Origin: Alphaproteobacteria bacterium
Lineage (GTDB): Bacteria; Pseudomonadota; Alphaproteobacteria; CACIAM-22H2
Assembly (NCBI GenBank): GCA_016793165.1
Contig: JAEULA010000034.1
Coordinates: forward strand, 62,001 to 126,000
Direction of reading: 5' to 3'
Length of the DNA: 64,000 bases
This document shows, one piece after another, positions 62,719 to 64,000 of the stretch. Position numbers and translations under genes: made by a program. Below the pieces are notes generated by a model. It did not search any database, was not told the origin of the DNA, and worked only from the letters and a program-made list of their open reading frames with translations. Position 1 is the first letter of the stretch. Every line of letters begins with the position of its first letter.

Positions 62719-64000
62719 TCAGAAACGCGGCGCCAACCGCCGCTTGATGACCTCGCCGGCGCGAACGCCGGTGAAGTCGCCGTCCGCGAGCGTCACCACC
62801 CCGTTGACGACGACGTGGCGCATGCCCGTCGCGGTCTGGTTCGGCTCGAAGGTGGTCGCACGCTCGCTGAACGCCTCGGGATCGAAGACCGCGATGTCGG
62901 CTCGCGCGCCGACGCGGATCGCGCCGCGATCGGACAGGCCGAGCACCTCGGCGGGCAGCCCCGTGAGGCGATGCACCGCCGCCTCGGCCGACAGCGCGCC
63001 CCGCTCGCGCACCATGAACCGGAAATACCAGGCGGCCCAGGAATAGGCGCCGTGGAAGGCCGCGCCGGCCAGCGGTCCGTCGGGCGCCAGCGTCGTCGCA
63101 TCCGACCCCGGCATGCAGTCCGGATGCGCGAACACCGCTTCCTGCTGATCGGGCGTATAGGCCCGGATGATCACCATCGGCCGCTTCACCGCGCCGACAG
63201 CGCCGCGCAGGACGTCGAAGGCCACGTCGTGCGGATCGCGTCCGAGCGAGCGGCCGATCTCGCCGAACGAGCGGCGCGAGAGGTCCGGGGCGCTCGGCGT
63301 GTCGAGCAGCACCACGCGCTCCCACCCGCCCGAGGCGACAATGCTGGGAAAGTCGCGCATCCGCGCCCGACTCTCGGCGGAATCGAGGTGCCGCCGCAGG
63401 CCGTCGGGCCCCTCGGCGAGGACGGCCGGCGGCAGGATGGTGTCGAGATAGGTCGTGCCGTAGAGCCGGGTGTGCATGTCGAAGCGCAAGTCCATGCCGC
63501 GCGCCTTCGCGTCGTCGACCAGCCGGAGTCCGCGCTCGAGTTCGTGCTCGTCGGTCTTGCGGGGCAGCAGATGCGAGATCTGAAGCCGCGCGCCGGCGCG
63601 CGCGGCGGTCCGGATCCCCTCCTCGATCGCCTCGACCGAGCCGGCATCGCGCCGGCGCGTGTGCGTGGCATAGAGACCATCGGCCTTCGCCGCGACACGC
63701 ACGAGCCCGGTGAGCTCCTCCTCGCTTGCGCCACGCTCGGCCGGATACTCCAGGCCGGTCGAGTATCCGAAGGCGCCCTCGGCCAGCCCTTCGGCCAGCA
63801 TCGTCTTCATTCGGGCGAGCTCGTCGGGGTTGGCCGGCCGGTCGGCGATGCCGATCGTCGCAAGCCGCAACTGCCCGTTCGGGACCAGCGTCAGCACGTT
63901 CACCGCCGGGCGCACCGCCTCGAGCCTCTCGAGATAGCCGCCGACGCTGCTCCACCCGAGCGGGACGCTGCCGTCGAAGCCGTAGATCGCGCTGGTCGCC
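62719..64000 (-). CDS. N-acyl-D-amino-acid deacylase (D-aminoacylase), 5' end outside window
   Basis: Amidohydrolase-superfamily enzyme whose frame stays open to the window end, so the N-terminus and the first metal histidine pair are missing. Visible are EGAFGYSTGLEYPAERGASE with the substrate loop, RLQISHLLP (metal His), GSDATTLAPDGPLAGAAFH (Asp) and the C-terminal ADIAVFDPEAFSERATTFEP, all usual in D-aminoacylase and the related amidohydrolase-3 group. It leads the dctPQM-lactonase operon. Role: release of acids from N-acyl-D-amino acids or similar compounds. Confidence 0.88.
   Translation of the reverse strand, partial: ATSAIYGFDGSVPLGWSSVGGYLERLEAVRPAVNVLTLVPNGQLRLATIGIADRPANPDELARMKTMLAEGLAEGAFGYSTGLEYPAERGASEEELTGLVRVAAKADGLYATHTRRRDAGSVEAIEEGIRTAARAGARLQISHLLPRKTDEHELERGLRLVDDAKARGMDLRFDMHTRLYGTTYLDTILPPAVLAEGPDGLRRHLDSAESRARMRDFPSIVASGGWERVVLLDTPSAPDLSRRSFGEIGRSLGRDPHDVAFDVLRGAVGAVKRPMVIIRAYTPDQQEAVFAHPDCMPGSDATTLAPDGPLAGAAFHGAYSWAAWYFRFMVRERGALSAEAAVHRLTGLPAEVLGLSDRGAIRVGARADIAVFDPEAFSERATTFEPNQTATGMRHVVVNGVVTLADGDFTGVRAGEVIKRRLAPRF

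Noticed and set aside
1..64000. CRISPR arrays, insertion sequences, phage genes or rRNA genes
   Set aside because: No regularly spaced repeats, transposase, integrase or ribosomal RNA sequence was found on reading through the window.

Overview
The window is high-GC bacterial chromosome (long antisense open frames are everywhere) and most resembles an alphaproteobacterium, possibly Rhodospirillales- or Reyranella-like. The taxonomic guess rests on the mix of TRAP transporters, enolase-superfamily enzymes and an exosortase A locus, not on a marker gene. About 52 protein genes, one tRNA and one frameshifted gene can be supported.

Region 1 (1-10.7 kb) is catabolic. It holds the 3' end of a Gfo/Idh/MocA oxidoreductase, tRNA-Gln(UUG), a three-gene run (histidinol-dehydrogenase paralogue of HpsN type, SDR, nitroreductase), a frameshifted small gene, a PhzS-like flavin monooxygenase with a TRAP binding protein, the divergently encoded TRAP membrane subunits, an enolase-superfamily enzyme and a tiny HTH protein.

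Region 2 (11-41 kb) is an exopolysaccharide and protein-sorting region. It starts with a NodB-type deacetylase, a small membrane protein and a GT4 glycosyltransferase, then a trypsin-like protease. The core is an exosortase A (XrtA/PEP-CTERM) locus. One part is a nucleotide-sugar dehydrogenase, a FemAB-like protein and a YdcF protein, divergent from a glycosyltransferase, XrtA (fused to EpsI) and an asparagine-synthase-like amidotransferase. Next come PrsT, PrsR, PrsK and a polyprenyl-phosphate sugar transferase in one minus-strand operon. Facing them on the plus strand are the export lipoprotein, chain-length protein, tyrosine autokinase, beta-barrel protein and AAA ATPase. A second glycosyltransferase and a UDP-GlcNAc 2-epimerase close it. 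Together they would make, polymerise and export a polysaccharide that probably contains a uronic-acid amino sugar, while XrtA sorts PEP-CTERM proteins. No PEP-CTERM protein is encoded in the window.

Region 3 (41.1-43.9 kb) is the most unusual part. A 77-residue precursor with a Tat-like signal and a short two-cysteine tail is followed by a PqqD-like chaperone, an HPr-kinase-related kinase A and a nucleotidyltransferase (the HPr-rel-A set). A near-consensus sigma-54 promoter lies in front of the peptide gene, and the neighbouring locus encodes PrsR, a sigma-54 activator. This suggests a peptide-processing system wired to exosortase control.

Region 4 (43.9-64 kb) is catabolic again, with two complete TRAP cassettes. 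One (dctPQM plus a dehydratase-like enzyme) is divergent from a D-2-hydroxyacid dehydrogenase and is followed by an SDR/fused E1/second hydroxyacid dehydrogenase operon, a PhyH dioxygenase and a GntR/HutC regulator. The same 12-bp sequence occurs in both divergent control regions, suggesting one regulon. The other (D-aminoacylase, dctPQM, phosphotriesterase-like lactonase), next to gamma-glutamyltransferase and amidase genes, looks built for N-acyl or amide-linked amino-acid compounds.
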